A stretch of 64,000 bases of DNA from Corylus avellana (taxonomy: Eukaryota > Streptophyta > Magnoliopsida > Fagales > Betulaceae): assembly GCF_901000735.1 (NCBI RefSeq), contig NC_081547.1:13428091-13492090 (forward strand), read 5' to 3'. Positions 35,801 to 46,446 of this stretch are shown here, one piece after another (position 1 is the stretch's first letter; each line of letters starts with the position of its first letter). The translations under genes and the position numbers were made by a program. Below the pieces are notes generated by a model. It saw only the letters and a program-made list of their open reading frames with translations. It was not told the origin of the DNA and ran no database searches.

Positions 35801-35850
35801 ACATGTGCAATCGATTGTCACACTTAGGCCAGGGAGACAAGTGGACAATT
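32831..35850 (+). pseudogene. Element C gag, frameshifted and split by a solo LTR
   Basis: Reads PHFDLKPHVIQ near 33100, shifts frame at about 33120-33160, then FHDICATFKFLNFSEESINL, LFPFSLHDKAKAWLDSNMPG and LVKCPPHGYERWRLIQFFYQ: the Athila capsid signature. A run of seven G at 33548-33554 shifts the frame again (MNWGG), after which GDEAYKSLDKLSDNSQQWDF follows. The solo LTR 33779-35212 interrupts the zinc-knuckle region; after it come CPMEQVNAFNDYRKQ-like residues (35287) and PGWWNHPNFSW. The stop at 35850 precedes protease in the same frame. Confidence 0.82.
33779..35212 (-). mobile_element. Solo LTR in element C gag (B-like family)
   Basis: From TGATGTGGTGATTTTG to CAATGCTTCTCA, flanked by GCTGT (33774-33778) and GCTAT (35213-35217), a duplication with one mismatch. 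The part from about 34730 to 35212 resembles element B LTRs and the solo LTR at 5881, including GGATTCGTCTAGATTTGCG and GGGATGATTTTGGCATAG; the other part carries a different repeated motif, GG(T/C)ACGGATCGTCCACCTAA-like, at about 34138 and 34258. Confidence 0.75.
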
Positions 35851-36527
35851 AAGTGGTTCTGCCAGAAGAGAGCCCTATTGTGCCGCAAGGACAAGATAGT
35901 GGCAATAATGAGGAGGGAGATGCTGAGCCATCTAGAGACACGCTCATTATTGAGGATCGTCCAAGATCGATTGTGCCTAAAGTGCCTTACCCTGAAAGAT
36001 TACAGGCACCTAAGAAAGGAGGAAAGTTTGAGGACATTTTGAAGGTATTCAAGCAGGTCCAAATCAATATCCCATTTTTGGATGCCATCCAACAAGTACC
36101 GTCATATGCCAAGTTCTTGAAGGACTTGATTACTGTCAAAAGGAGGACGAATGTCACAAAGAAAGTGTGTCTGACCGGGCAGGTCAGTTCAATCCTACAA
36201 TGCAAGTTGCCCATCAAGTACAAGGACCCTAGGTGTCCTACCATTTCTTGCATGATAGGAGTCAGTCAGATCGAGAAGTCTTTATTGGACCTTGGAGCAA
36301 GTGTGAATCTCCTACCCTATTCAGTCTACCTGCAATTGGGAGTAGGACAATTTAATCCCACATCCATGACGCTTCAATTGGCTGACAGGTCAGTGAAGAT
36401 ACCAAGGGGAATAATTGAGGATGTGTTAATCAAGGTGGACAAATTCTATTTCCTTGTGGATTTTATTGTGTTGGATACGGAGCCGATTCAGAATGTTGGG
36501 ATTCAAATACAGGTCATTCTAGGGCGA
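35653..36527 (+). pseudogene. Element C gag end and aspartic protease
   Basis: After ESQIGQIANHLGEREKGKFP (gag end, 35670) the frame runs, past one stop at 35850, to a protease with DLGASVNLLPYSVYLQLGVG, LQLADRSVKIPRGIIEDVL and VILGR. It stops exactly at the solo LTR; the duplicated GGCGA lets the ILGRPF signature resume at 37909. Confidence 0.88.
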
Positions 36528-37903
36528 TGATAAGTGCTAAAATATTCATATTTTCAGCCCTTATCTTGCATGTTTTAATCCTTTGGTTTTGGTTAATTAG
36601 GCCATTTTACTTCTTTTTTGTGTTTTTCATGATTTTACAGGCTTTTGGAAGAAAATGAAGAAAAACTAGGAGATTTGGGTTCAAAAAGGAGAAGATGGAA
36701 ATTTGGAACTCCCTGGTATTGCGATCAATCCCAGAGTACCTGCGATCGAGCGCAACATCAGAGAAGACACTGCACGAGCCAGGCCAGGAGCGATCGAGCG
36801 CAGGCCAAAAGAGGCATCGATCGCAGACGTGCGATCGAGCGCACACGGGCTGCGATCGAGCGCACCCGTGCGCAGGAGACATCCCAAGTGGCGGCTACAA
36901 TGTCCCTATTTCCATATTAGGGTTTTTCCAACTCCAAATTGTAATAGGATTGAAACCCTATGAAATCCCTAGGGTTTACTACTTTTCCAGGGACTTCTAA
37001 AGCCTATAAATAGACCCCTTAGCCTCTAGGAATAGGTGTGGAGAAAAGAGGCACAACCTCTGGAAAGGAACTGTAGGCTGAATCAAGAGGAGTTTGGGTT
37101 TTTCTTCTCTTTCACCCTTTTTATCTTTATTATGTAGTTTATACTTTGTTTAGGGCTAGATTGAAGCCCTAGTTATGTTAAATTAATATTTCAATATTGG
37201 CGCCTTGTGATGATCATGTTGTGCTATTTAACTTGATTAATACCTATTTGCATGAATTCTTCATATGTGTATGCCTGATCAACATGTGCATGTGGTATGG
37301 ACTTGTTAGTTAGATCAATTTGGATGACTGAGTCCTGGGTTTAACATAAGTAACAAGAGATATCCACGCCAGATTCTTGGGTTAATCAACATAGGGGACC
37401 GGGAGTATGTGTCCATGCCCTAGGCCTTGTGTGTTTGTCGATTTCCATAGAACATATGCTTTTCTAAAGAACAACTTAGAATAGACCATGCTAAATCCTT
37501 TAGGAAATAAAAGAGTTAGAGTATGGACAAAGTGCCTAACTCGTTGCTTAGGGAAATCAATAGCTTAAGGAGTTAGGGTTTAACCCTTAGGTTGGCAAAC
37601 ATTAAATATGCATAACTTGATCAAAGCATTGGCATATTGTTATATTAATTTAATATAATTAGTGGTGGATATCAAAACCCTAATCCTTTTTAGTTTTTGT
37701 TTATCTTTTATTTTATTGAATTCAATCGTGACAATTGAATTTTATCTTTTAATTAAATAGGAAATTACTTCTGAACATAATTTACCAATCTTCGTGGGAA
37801 TGATCTCGTATTTGCCTACTATACTATTGTTTTGATCTTGTGCACTTGCGAGTTAAAACGTACAATAATTTACCTATTAATTTAGGTAGATTTTTGCACA
37901 ACA
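36528..37903 (+). mobile_element. Solo LTR in element C pol (A-like family)
   Basis: 1376 bp from TGATAAGTGCTAAAATATTC to TTTTGCACAACA with a perfect GGCGA duplication (36523-36527 and 37904-37908). CpG island with GCGATCGAGCGCA words (36718-36888), CCTATAAATAGACC TATA box (about 37003), and the hairpin-type region at 37390-37600 in which arms are kept but the core has diverged. Frames at 36607-37000 lie over the island and are not genes. Confidence 0.93.
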
Positions 37904-37908
37904 GGCGA

Positions 37909-39830
37909 CCATTCTTAGTTACGGCTAACGCCCTAATCAATTGTAGGACGCGGGTGATGAAGATCATTCAGAAACATGACAGTGGAGCTGAATATCTTTG
38001 ATATCAGCAAGCAACCACTGAAATATGATGAGGTCATAAGTGTATGCTTGATTGAGGAGATTATTGAGGAGACTATGGATGAATCAAGCATAGAGGACCC
38101 CTTGGAAGCATGCCTTGCTCGGTTTGGAGATGATTTGGATTTAGACAAGTTACTTGAGCAGGCAGATGCAATCTTGGAGAATGCTCCAGTGATGAGCAAT
38201 GAGAATGGGAAGAGAACAGTGCCAGAGTCCCCCAAATTGGAACCTAAGCCTTTACCGAACACTTTTAACTATAAGCTCCTCGGTCCAACCGAATCTTTGC
38301 CTGTAATCATAGCTTAAGATTTGGTAAATGCTTAAGAGGAGAAGTTGTTGGATGTTTTGAGAGAGCATAAGGAAGATATCGGCTGGACCATAGACGACAT
38401 TAAAGGAATAAGCCCTTCGGTGGTGATGCACAAGATACATTTGGAGGAGAATGCCAAACCATCGAGGGAGCCACAGAAGAGGCTAAACCTAGCTATGCAA
38501 GAAGTTGTGAGAGCAGAAGTGATCAAGTTATTGGATGCAGGTATCATCTATCTAATTTCTGATAGCAAGTGGGTGAGCTCGATACATGTAGTGCCTAAGT
38601 GGGCTGGATTGACAGTAGTGAAGAACAAGGATAACGAGTTGGTCACAACTCGTATTCAATCAGGATGGAGAGTTTGTATAGACTACCGCAAGCTGAATGT
38701 CACCACAAGGAAGGACCATTTTCCACTCCCATTCATTGATCAAATGGTGGAGCGCTTGGCTGGGCACAGTATTATTGCTTCTTCGATGGTTATTCTGGAT
38801 ATAACCAGGTCCCCTTTGGACCCCGAAGATCAGGAGAAAACAACATTCACCTGTCCTTTTGGGACATTCGCCTACCGTCGAATGTCCTCTGGGTTATACA
38901 TTGCACCTGCAACTTTTGAACTGTGCATGATCAGCATCTTTTCTGATATGGTAGAATGTTTCCTAGAGATTTTTCTGGACGATTTCTCCGTCTTCGATTC
39001 ATCTTTTGAGGAATGTCAGCACCGCCTCACTCTAGTCTTAGTGCAGTGCAAAGACAAGAACCTAGTGCTCAATTGGGAGAAATGTCATTTTATGGTAAAG
39101 CAAGGCCTTATACTGGGGCACGTCATCTCTCATCGTGGGGTTGAGGTTGACAAAGTGAAGGTGGACTGATTTCCAACCTTCCACCCCCACGTACAGTGAA
39201 GGAGGTACGTTCTTTTCTAGGCCATGCAGGATTCTACAGGCGATCCATCTAGAATTTTAGCAAGATCGCCAAGCCCTTGTGCAAATTATTGGTAAAGGAA
39301 ACCCCATTTGTATTTGATGATGACTGCAGGAAAGCATTTGGGGATTTGAAGAAAAGTTTAACGTCCACGCCCATTATTCAGCCACCCAACTGGGGCGTAC
39401 CTTTAGAGATCATGTGTGACGCTTTTGATTATGCAGGCGGAGCTGTTTTGGGGCAGCGTGTTGATAAACTCCCCCATGTCATCTATTATGAGAGCAGGAC
39501 CTTAAACGATGCACAACTCAACAACTCCACAACTAAAAAGGAGTTGCTTGTAGTCATTTTTACTCTGAACAAGTTTATATCCTACTTGTTAGGATCTAAA
39601 GTCATTGTCTACTTGGATCACGCGGCATTGAAGTATCTTTTCTCAAAAAAATATGCTAAATCTCATCTTATCTGATGGATCTTGTTACTTCAGAAGTTCA
39701 ACAAAGAGATTCGGGATAAGAAAGGTTCCAAAAATGTGATGGCGGATCATTTGTCTGGGTTGATAATGGCTTTCACCGAAGATGCCATACCTATTTCTGT
39801 TCAAGTATTGTCTCGATCAGATCATTAAAA
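37909..39830 (+). pseudogene. Element C reverse transcriptase and RNase H
   Basis: ELNIFDISKQPLKYDEV (about 37985) is the usual protease-RT linker. RT runs 38345-39169: VIKLLDAGIIYLISDSKWVS, GWRVCIDYRKLNVTTRKDHF, FAYRRMSSGLYIAPATFE and IFLDDFSVF (catalytic FLDD box), NWEKCHFMVKQGLILGHVIS. A TGA at 39167 ends the frame; the SFLGHAGFYRR connection follows with another stop. RNase H at 39277-39675 has [35 protein letters not shown] and YLDHAALKYLFSKK. Substitutions in the LCNAP-type motif (LYIAP) and stops show a dead copy. Confidence 0.87.
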
Positions 39831-40661
39831 GCTGTATACCTAAGCATGACCAATCCAATGTCATCTCCTTTTGTCATGATCATGCCTGTGGAGGCCATCT
39901 ATTCCAAGACTTTCACACTTACTGTACCTCTTGTGAGCGTTGCTAGAAGCTAGGGAGTATTTCGAGACTGAATATAATGCCCCTCAACCTCATTTTGATT
40001 GTTGAGATTTTTATGTGTGGGGCATTGACTTCATAGGACCTTTCCCAAACTCCTTTGGCTACCTCTATATCCTCGTTGCTGTGGACTACGTGTCCAAATG
40101 GGTGGAGGCTATTGCATACAAGACAAATGACCACAGAGTTGTGATATAGTTTTTGAAGGACAATATCTTTGCTCGTTTTGGTACTCCTCGAGCTATCATT
40201 AGTGATTGTAGGAAGGCATTTTTGCAACATAATCTTTGAGCAGTTGATGAAGAAGTATTTCATCACTCACAAGGTTGCCACTCCATATCACCCACAAACG
40301 AGTGGACAAGTGGAGATTTCAAATCTAGAGATCAAACGTATTTTGGAAAAGACTGTGAATCCTACAAGAAACAAAAATGAGGAAGGCTCATGACCAGAGC
40401 ATTTTGAGACGATCTTTTGAACCTTGTCAGAAAGTCTTTCTTTACGATTCACATCTGCATCTCTTCCTAGGCAAGCTCAAATCTCGATGGACATACCTAT
40501 TTATTATTCAGTCAACTTTTCCTAATAGGGCCATTGAGATTGAGAATCCAAAGAATGGCAACACTTTCAAGGTAAATGGACAAAGGTTAAAACCATTCTT
40601 GGAATTGAAGAGTCCGGAAATTGAGATAACCCTATTGGAGGATCCCAGTTATCTGGAGTAA
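39830..40661 (+). pseudogene. Element C integrase
   Basis: Frames shift often. Recognisable parts are a zinc-finger remnant (39850-39960), the core start near 40015 ([21 protein letters not shown]), [10 protein letters not shown] near 40175, a truncated second-Asp region, [20 protein letters not shown] (40255-40310), and the C-terminal domain 40377-40661 with KVFLYDSHLHLFLGKLKSRW and NGQRLKPFLE. Several stops; not functional. Confidence 0.8.
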
Positions 40662-42067
40662 TTGTCGTCTACTATGAAGAGTCTAGCTGAAGACTATAAA
40701 CTGAGCGCTTGTGGGAGGCAACCCTCATTCTTTTTTTTTCTTTTCCTTGTCATTGGTTTTGTTTGCTTGTTTTGTTTTTGTTTTTGTTGTGTTTTTCAAA
40801 ACAAGTGTCTCACATTTAAGTTTGGGGGGACGTTTTCTTACGTGATGCCCGACTTATGACACCTATTCGGTATTGTATTTCTAGCCATATTAGGGACAAT
40901 GTGTCATTTTAGTTTGGGGGTGAGAAAGGCATTTCTGTCTATTTCTTGTTATTTTTGAGTTGTTTTTTGTGTGTTAAAAATTAAATAATAATAATAATAA
41001 TAATAATAATATTTTGTGATATGCTGTTGATCGAGCATGAGTTGCACTGTAACTATGGTTTGCATGTCATTGGTTTGTTTAACATCTTGAATACAACATA
41101 TCATTAGAAATCTGAATCTTTTGACTCATTTGTTGGATTAGAGAGACTTCACATGCCTGAGTTGATCATCACAAGCACATTAGCATTGAGTTTGTGAGGT
41201 ATGAGATTTGAATTGATTAGCGTGTATCATGAGATTTGTAGGAAGAATTTTTGATAAAACTGTGGCTTGAAAATAGATTTAAAAAAAAAATCAAAATCAG
41301 TTTGAGTTTCTCATTGAGTAACCAGCCCTCTTGCCTCTCTAAGCATTGAATGTTCGCGTAAAAAGATGTGAGATTCAATTTGTTTGATTGTATGGCTAGT
41401 TTGGCTTCGTAGTCTTTTGACTTGGGTAATTAAGCCCTTAGGGATGTTTCTACATCTAGTGCCCTAAAACCATCTGGTTTGGGAGTCACTGGCCCAACAC
41501 TCGTTACATAGGTTAATTAGAAAGCTTAAGGGTGTCGAGCATTGCATAGCCTACACACACAAAAAAAAAAAAAAAAAAAATTGCATATCCTGATTTAAGC
41601 CTTGGTTGTTTTCACCTGAAATAATTCCTATGAATTTTGAGGAACACAAAACTTTGAGAAAAATTGAAGCCTCATGATTGTATGTTAGTCTGTTAGTCTC
41701 ACTTTGCACTTATTGGAGCATGTGTTGTCTCGAATTTCCATCTATGAGTGAAGTGATTTTGGATGTCATGATGATGTGATTGTGGTGCTCAGTTTGTTAA
41801 AATTGCTTATGGTGTAAAAACCATGTGTTTGTGTGGAAGTTCATGTTTGTCAATAACATAGTGCTAAAAATGTTTGTGGGTATCATTGTCGTTAAACCCT
41901 CATGAGACTTCACTCGTCCTCTAGAGATGCCTAGGGGTTTAGAAAGCTTGTTGCATATGCTAAATGCAATCGTCTCTCCCACGATAGTAGACTTATGTTT
42001 CATGCTTTGATTTTGTTTTTCATTTTATTTTGCTAAGGGACTAGAAAAATGTAAGTTTGCGGATATT
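40662..42067 (+). other. Element C 3' untranslated region
   Basis: Contains AGCGCTTGTGGGAGGCAACC (40706-40725), polypurine-type AAGTTTGGGGGG (40818-40829) and AGTTTGGGGGTG (40911-40922), the latter after AGGGACAATGTGTCATTT, all typical of Athila 3' regions. An (AAT)n microsatellite lies at about 40986-41011 and a poly(A) run near 41561-41580. The tract right before the 3' LTR is decayed (GTAAGTTTGCGGATAT). Confidence 0.7.
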
Positions 42068-43268
42068 TGATGAGTGCCAAATATTGTATATATGGGCCCC
42101 CTTAATTTACATTTGTTAAGCCTTTAGTTTTGTTATTTTTTGATGTTTCTGTTAGTTTAGTTTTGGGGCCTAAGAGTTCTACAGGTTGTTAAGAGAAAAC
42201 TACGGCTTTAAGGTGACAATTGCAAGAAAGTAGGAAACAAGAGAAATTCTAGAAGTAGGATCGAGCGCATAGTACCACGCTCAAGAGCATCTGCGCTCGA
42301 GCGCACCCTTACATTTACCCAAGCAAGCTGCGCCCATGCGCTACACTACGCTGCAGAAGCCCTGAAAAATTCTCGAGTACGCTCGAGCGCACCTAGTGTG
42401 CAATCTAGCGCACTTAGGCTGACCTGGCAGCACCAAAGCCCTAGGTTTTTAGTATTTATAGCATTCTTTTCTTTTGTAAAATACGTTGGAGGCGCCATTC
42501 AGAGAATATTTTTGACTTTTTGTCATTCTTGAGCTCTAAGTACGTTTCTTTTGTAAGTTTATTCAATTTTATGTTTTCAATTGAATTTATCATGTTGTTT
42601 TTAGTCATAAGAGGCTAAAACCTTCAACTAAGATTGAAAATGAAGACTCGTCATTGAGTGGTAATTTCATTCTCGTTGTTTTATTCATACAATTGTGATT
42701 TTTAATAAAGTGTTGTTTCATTCCAATTCAATTAGTTGATTAATTTCTTTTAATTGAATGTTTGATTATTAATTGTAAAAATATTGGATATTCGATGTGT
42801 TTCACCCGACGGACACATCGAATCATTTGATTGAAATCGAATATACATTGTGATTCTTTAATCAGATGGATACATTAGATGATTTGATTTCAGTTGCATA
42901 TTCTTTGTGATTTGTTAAATGTTTGGATTCATCGGATGTTTTAATATGCATTCTTATAGAACATAGAACAATGCATAGGGCTTATGTGTTTGTCAGTAGT
43001 ATAAGTAAAACACGAGAATGGATTGTTGTGATTTGGTTAGGTGAATTCTAGAAACCTTAGTGATTTTATTCATTTGATTTACAATCATTTTTAATTTAGG
43101 TTTCCTTTTTGTAAAATCACACAAAAATTTGGAACTAGGTTAAGATATTATTGATTTAGATAGAAATTGACTTTCACGATGCAATTCCCTATGAATTCAA
43201 CCTTGCACTTGCATAAACTATATTGCAAATGACTCGTGACCTTGCGAGTACTTTTAAAACTCACAACA
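42068..43268 (+). repeat. Element C 3' LTR
   Basis: TGATGAGTGCCAAATATTGT to CTCACAACA, 1201 bp. It matches the 5' LTR apart from substitutions and an extra unit of the ATACATT/GATTTGATTTC array near 42855-42890. CpG island 42255-42425 with GATCGAGCGCATAG and GCTCGAGCGCACC words. Confidence 0.9.
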
Positions 43269-43673
43269 GTATTTATAGGCCAGAAAAGCTAAGGGTGCTA
43301 CCAACTATTTTGAAAAGTAGCAGACGTTCGGTACTATTGGGGCGTACGTCCAGTACTATTTATTCAACAGTCCAAAGGGTGCATCGTACGTACAGTCATT
43401 AACTATTGGTCAACTCAAAAGTAGCGTACATCCAGTGGTCCCCTGGCATATGTTCGGTACTAGAGACAAGAGCATACGTACTGTACTACTGGGCGTACGT
43501 ATGGTCAGAAAGGGATGGGCTTGGTTTTTGCCTCAAAACTTCTAGGAATCTTGGTTATGTGTATGGGCATAGGTCTTTTTCTTATTAAACCTTGTTCTAA
43601 ATATAATATTTTAATCGCTCTTTGTAGAAAACCTTTAGTAAAGACGATTGTTTTCTTGGGGTATTACAATAAC

Positions 43674-44865
43674 ATTATCGTTTTGCATTAGTACGCACCC
43701 TAATCCCTTCTTAGAGGCGACACTATAGAGTATGAAATTACCAGATCCCGTAGGTAAAGCCAGCACATGAGCAATTATCAAGCGCTTCTTCAGCTCTTGA
43801 AAACTCTTCTTGCACCCGTCCATTCAAACATAGCGAGCGTTCTTAGTCAGTCCAGTAAAAGGTCCTGATAGCTTTAAGAACCCCTCGATGAAGCGTCAAT
43901 AGTAACCAGCGAGTCCTAAGAAACTCTGAATCTCAAATACACAGGTTGGCCTAGTCCACTCCACTACCGCCTTAACCTTCTCCGGGTCGACCGCTACACC
44001 TTCACCAGAAATCACGTGTCCTAAGAAAGACACGCTATCTAGCCAAAACTTGCACTTCTTGAGTTTAGCATAGAGGTGCTCCCTTTGAAGCCTCTCTAAT
44101 GCCTTCTATAGATGCTCTTCGTGCTCCTCTGGCATCTTTGAGTAGATCAAGATGTCGTCAATGAAAACCACGATGAACTGGTCCAAGTAGTCATGGAAGA
44201 CTTTGTTCATCTTGTCCATAAAGACAGCTGGCGCGTTAGTCAACCAAAAAGACATAACTAAGAACTCGTAATGTCCATAATGAGTCTTAAAGGCTATCTT
44301 AGGAATATCCTGTTCCTTCACCCCCACTTGGTGATAACCTGAACACAAGTTAATCTTAGAGAATACGAGCGCTCCTTCCAGCTGATCTAACAGGTCGTCA
44401 ATCCTTGTCAAAGGGTACTTGTTCTTAATTGTGACCTTGTTCAACTCGTGATAGTCGATGCACATTCTCATCGACCCATCCGTCTTCACAAACAGCACCG
44501 GCGCTCCCCCCCGGTGATGAGCTAGGGCGGATGAACCTCTTATCCAATAGCTCTTGCAAGTGTTCCTTCAGCTCTCTCAACTCCGACGATGCCATCCTAT
44601 AGGGTGCCTTTGACATAGGATTGGTGCTTGGCACGCACTCAATTCCAAACTCTTCTTCCCTCAGGGGTGGCAATCCAGCATAGTCTGTTGAGAAGACATC
44701 TGGAAAGTCCCCCACCACAGGGATATCTTGCAAGTTCTTCCCTACCTCCTTCATCGAGGCAATGACAAACTCCAAAAATGCTTGTCCTCCTCCTAGAATA
44801 AGCTTCTTGGCCCGAACGGCCGAAATAGTGGGAGGTAAAGACCTCACCCGTGATCCAACAAACAT
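43674..44865 (-). pseudogene. Element D reverse transcriptase and RNase H start
   Basis: From 44865 the frame gives VGSRVRSLPPTISAVRAKKL (spacer), FPDVFSTDYAGLPP and ECVPSTNPMSKAPYRMASSE. RT runs from about 44560 across a frameshift near 44500 (Arg-Pro-Ser-Ser-Ser-Pro-Gly-Gly instead of a Trp-containing motif) to [55 protein letters not shown] and [12 protein letters not shown] (FIDD box). These are Tekay/Del signatures. RNase H starts at 43823 (GCKKSFQELKKRL, KKGLGCVLMQ) and is interrupted at 43674 by solo LTR F. Confidence 0.88.
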
Positions 44866-44899
44866 GACTTCTCTTTCTCCCTATAGTCGAAGCGAAACT

Positions 44900-45358
44900 T
44901 CCTTCCGAGCTCAGTCGATCTGTAGAATGCTTCACTAGCCAATCCATCTCGATAATAACATTGTAACTATTCATAGAAAGAACAAATAAGTTTGCGGGAA
45001 GTACTCTTCCACAGATGCTCTCAAGGCATCCACAAACTGCACGCTAACAGACTACAGTTTTGCATATAGGGGTAGCTACAACATGACTGGTTTCCAAAGT
45101 TCGTACTACAAGTCTAGATAGTCTTACAAACATGATAGATACGAAAGAGTGGGTAGCCCCTGAATCAAACAAAACTGAAGCCTCAAATCCAAGTATAGGG
45201 ATAGTTTCTGTCACCACTTCAAATCCCCCTTTCGTTTCTCCCGGAATAAGTGAGTAGACTCGCGCTGGCGCCAAAGCCTCTGAGTATTCCCCAACTGAGA
45301 AATTGCCTTGCCTACACAATCCTTGCTGAAATGACCAAACTGGCCACACCGGTAACAT
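44900..45358 (-). pseudogene. Element D aspartic protease
   Basis: From about 45260 the frame reads IPGETKGGFEVVTETIPILG, then LFDSGATHSFVSIMF with the active-site Asp-Ser-Gly-Ala-Thr, and a following VRLSRLVVRTLE. The distal part (MDWL, 44940) is in another frame, SYNVIIEMDWLVKHS, where IEMDWL replaces the usual ILGMDWL. Confidence 0.82.
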
Positions 45359-46320
45359 GTCCTGGCACCCATCCTATAAAGTCCCCAGTGAACCCTATTG
45401 CACTTCCGGCACAACTCTGACGTGTGACCTTTTTGCTGCTGGGCCTAGGAGATATTCGGGGCACATCCTTGTGGCCTCTGGGGTGGATAACTTCCTACCG
45501 CCATCCTCTTAGCTGGCCCAACTCCTCCAGACAAAGTACCAGGTCCTTGAGCCTTTCTCTTCTGGTCCGCGTACTCTACTGCATTCTCCTTCCGACTCTC
45601 CTCGTAGATTGAAGCCCGATCAACAAGTTGGGAGAAATTGCAGATGTCAAAGCAGGTCATCATGGTCCGAATACGAGTGTTCAGACCCTGCTCGAACTTC
45701 TTGCCTTCTTCTCCTCATCCGGGATAAGGTACATACTGAATTGTGATAGTTGTAGAAACTCCGCGGCGTACTCAATCTCCGACATCCTTCCCTGGACCAA
45801 GTCCATGAATTCTCGTTCCTTCGCCTCCTGTATGACCCTGGGAAAGAAGTGTTGATTGAACGCATGCTTGAAGATGGCCCACGTAATGAAGATCTCCGAT
45901 CCTAACTCAGTGACGGGTACCACCTTCTCGTCCTGCCACCAGCGCTTGGCCTCTCATGTCAGCTTATAAGCAGCGTATACCACCTTCTGCTCATTAGTAC
46001 ACGTAGTGGTAGTCAGTAGCTCCTCCATATCATTCATCTAGTTCTTCACACTAATATGATCACTAGTCACGTTAAAACTATCAGAGTGATGACTACAGAA
46101 GTCCTTCAGAGAACAACCAGGCCTTGCAGCTGGCTACCTTGCCACCCTATCTCGGTCCAAGGCCGATACTAACTGGCCAATTGCGTCCATCACTTGATCT
46201 CTTCCTGGAGGCGCTGCCTCCTAGACTGGAATTTCTACAGGCTCTAGGTGAACGTCGTCCTCAACATTCCCAATCTCCGGTTGTTGGGTTCCTTCGGCAC
46301 AGCATTCTCTACAATGGAAA
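45211..46320 (-). pseudogene. Element D gag with CCHC zinc knuckle
   Basis: Capsid region from about 46085 to 45680: KVVYAAYKL, then WAIFKHAFNQHFFPRVIQEA, FMDLVQGRMSEIEYAAEFLQ. A frameshift near 45700 leads to CFDICNFSQLVDRASIYEES (45650) and a basic Gly/Pro-rich stretch. The zinc knuckle CYRCGQFGHFSKDC (about 45320-45362) is an intact CX2CX4HX4C, preceded by CRKCNRVHWG. These are Tekay/Del gag features. Stops at several points. Confidence 0.82.
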
Positions 46321-46429
46321 GTAGAGTTAGAACCAAGTGACCAACCTAAGGGCTAAGTCAACTAGCCCATTCTCTGGTGTGATCATTGCCTAGGCTTTCT
46401 TTCCTTCTATCCTGCAATTTTTAGAGCAT

Positions 46430-46444
46430 AAGGCTTTCATAACA
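46430..46444 (-). other. Degenerate primer-binding site of element D
   Basis: On the minus strand, two bases after the LTR end, TGTTATGAAAGCCTTA agrees at 12 of 16 positions with the initiator-Met site TGGTATCAGAGCCATA by eye. Confidence 0.55.
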
Positions 46445-46446
46445 AC

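Larger units (their letters stand above)
31059..43268 (+). mobile_element. Element C: Athila-type Ty3/gypsy, plus strand
   Basis: LTRs 31059-32224 and 42068-43268; Asp-type primer site 32231-32248; decayed gag (32831-35850), protease (35653-36527), RT/RNase H (37909-39830), integrase (39830-40661) and 3' region. Flanks GTACT (31054-31058) and GTATT (43269-43273) form a one-mismatch duplication inside the TATA-like box of solo LTR F. Two solo LTRs interrupt gag and pol. Net length about 9.4 kb. Confidence 0.9.
11455..43668 (-). mobile_element. Solo LTR F (Tekay/Del-like), split by elements A and C
   Basis: Outer ends on the plus strand are TGTAACGCCCCC (11455) and GGGGTATTACA (43668); both sides carry ATAAC (11450-11454 and 43669-43673), a perfect target duplication. 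Three pieces, 11455-12515, 30509-31058 and 43274-43668, add up to about 2.0 kb. Its sequence is related to element D's LTR (shared GGTTGGCGCTGTC and TATTTATAGG regions) but clearly a different family. The TATA-like box (plus 43270-43279) is exactly where element C inserted. An island of seven degenerate GCGTACGTCCAGTACTA copies lies at 43323-43508. No gag/pol belongs to it, so it is a solo LTR. Confidence 0.88.

Noticed and set aside
43271..43670. Separate element between C and the RT of element D
   Set aside because: It is the last piece of solo LTR F, as shown by the ATAAC duplication and by continuity with 30509-31058.
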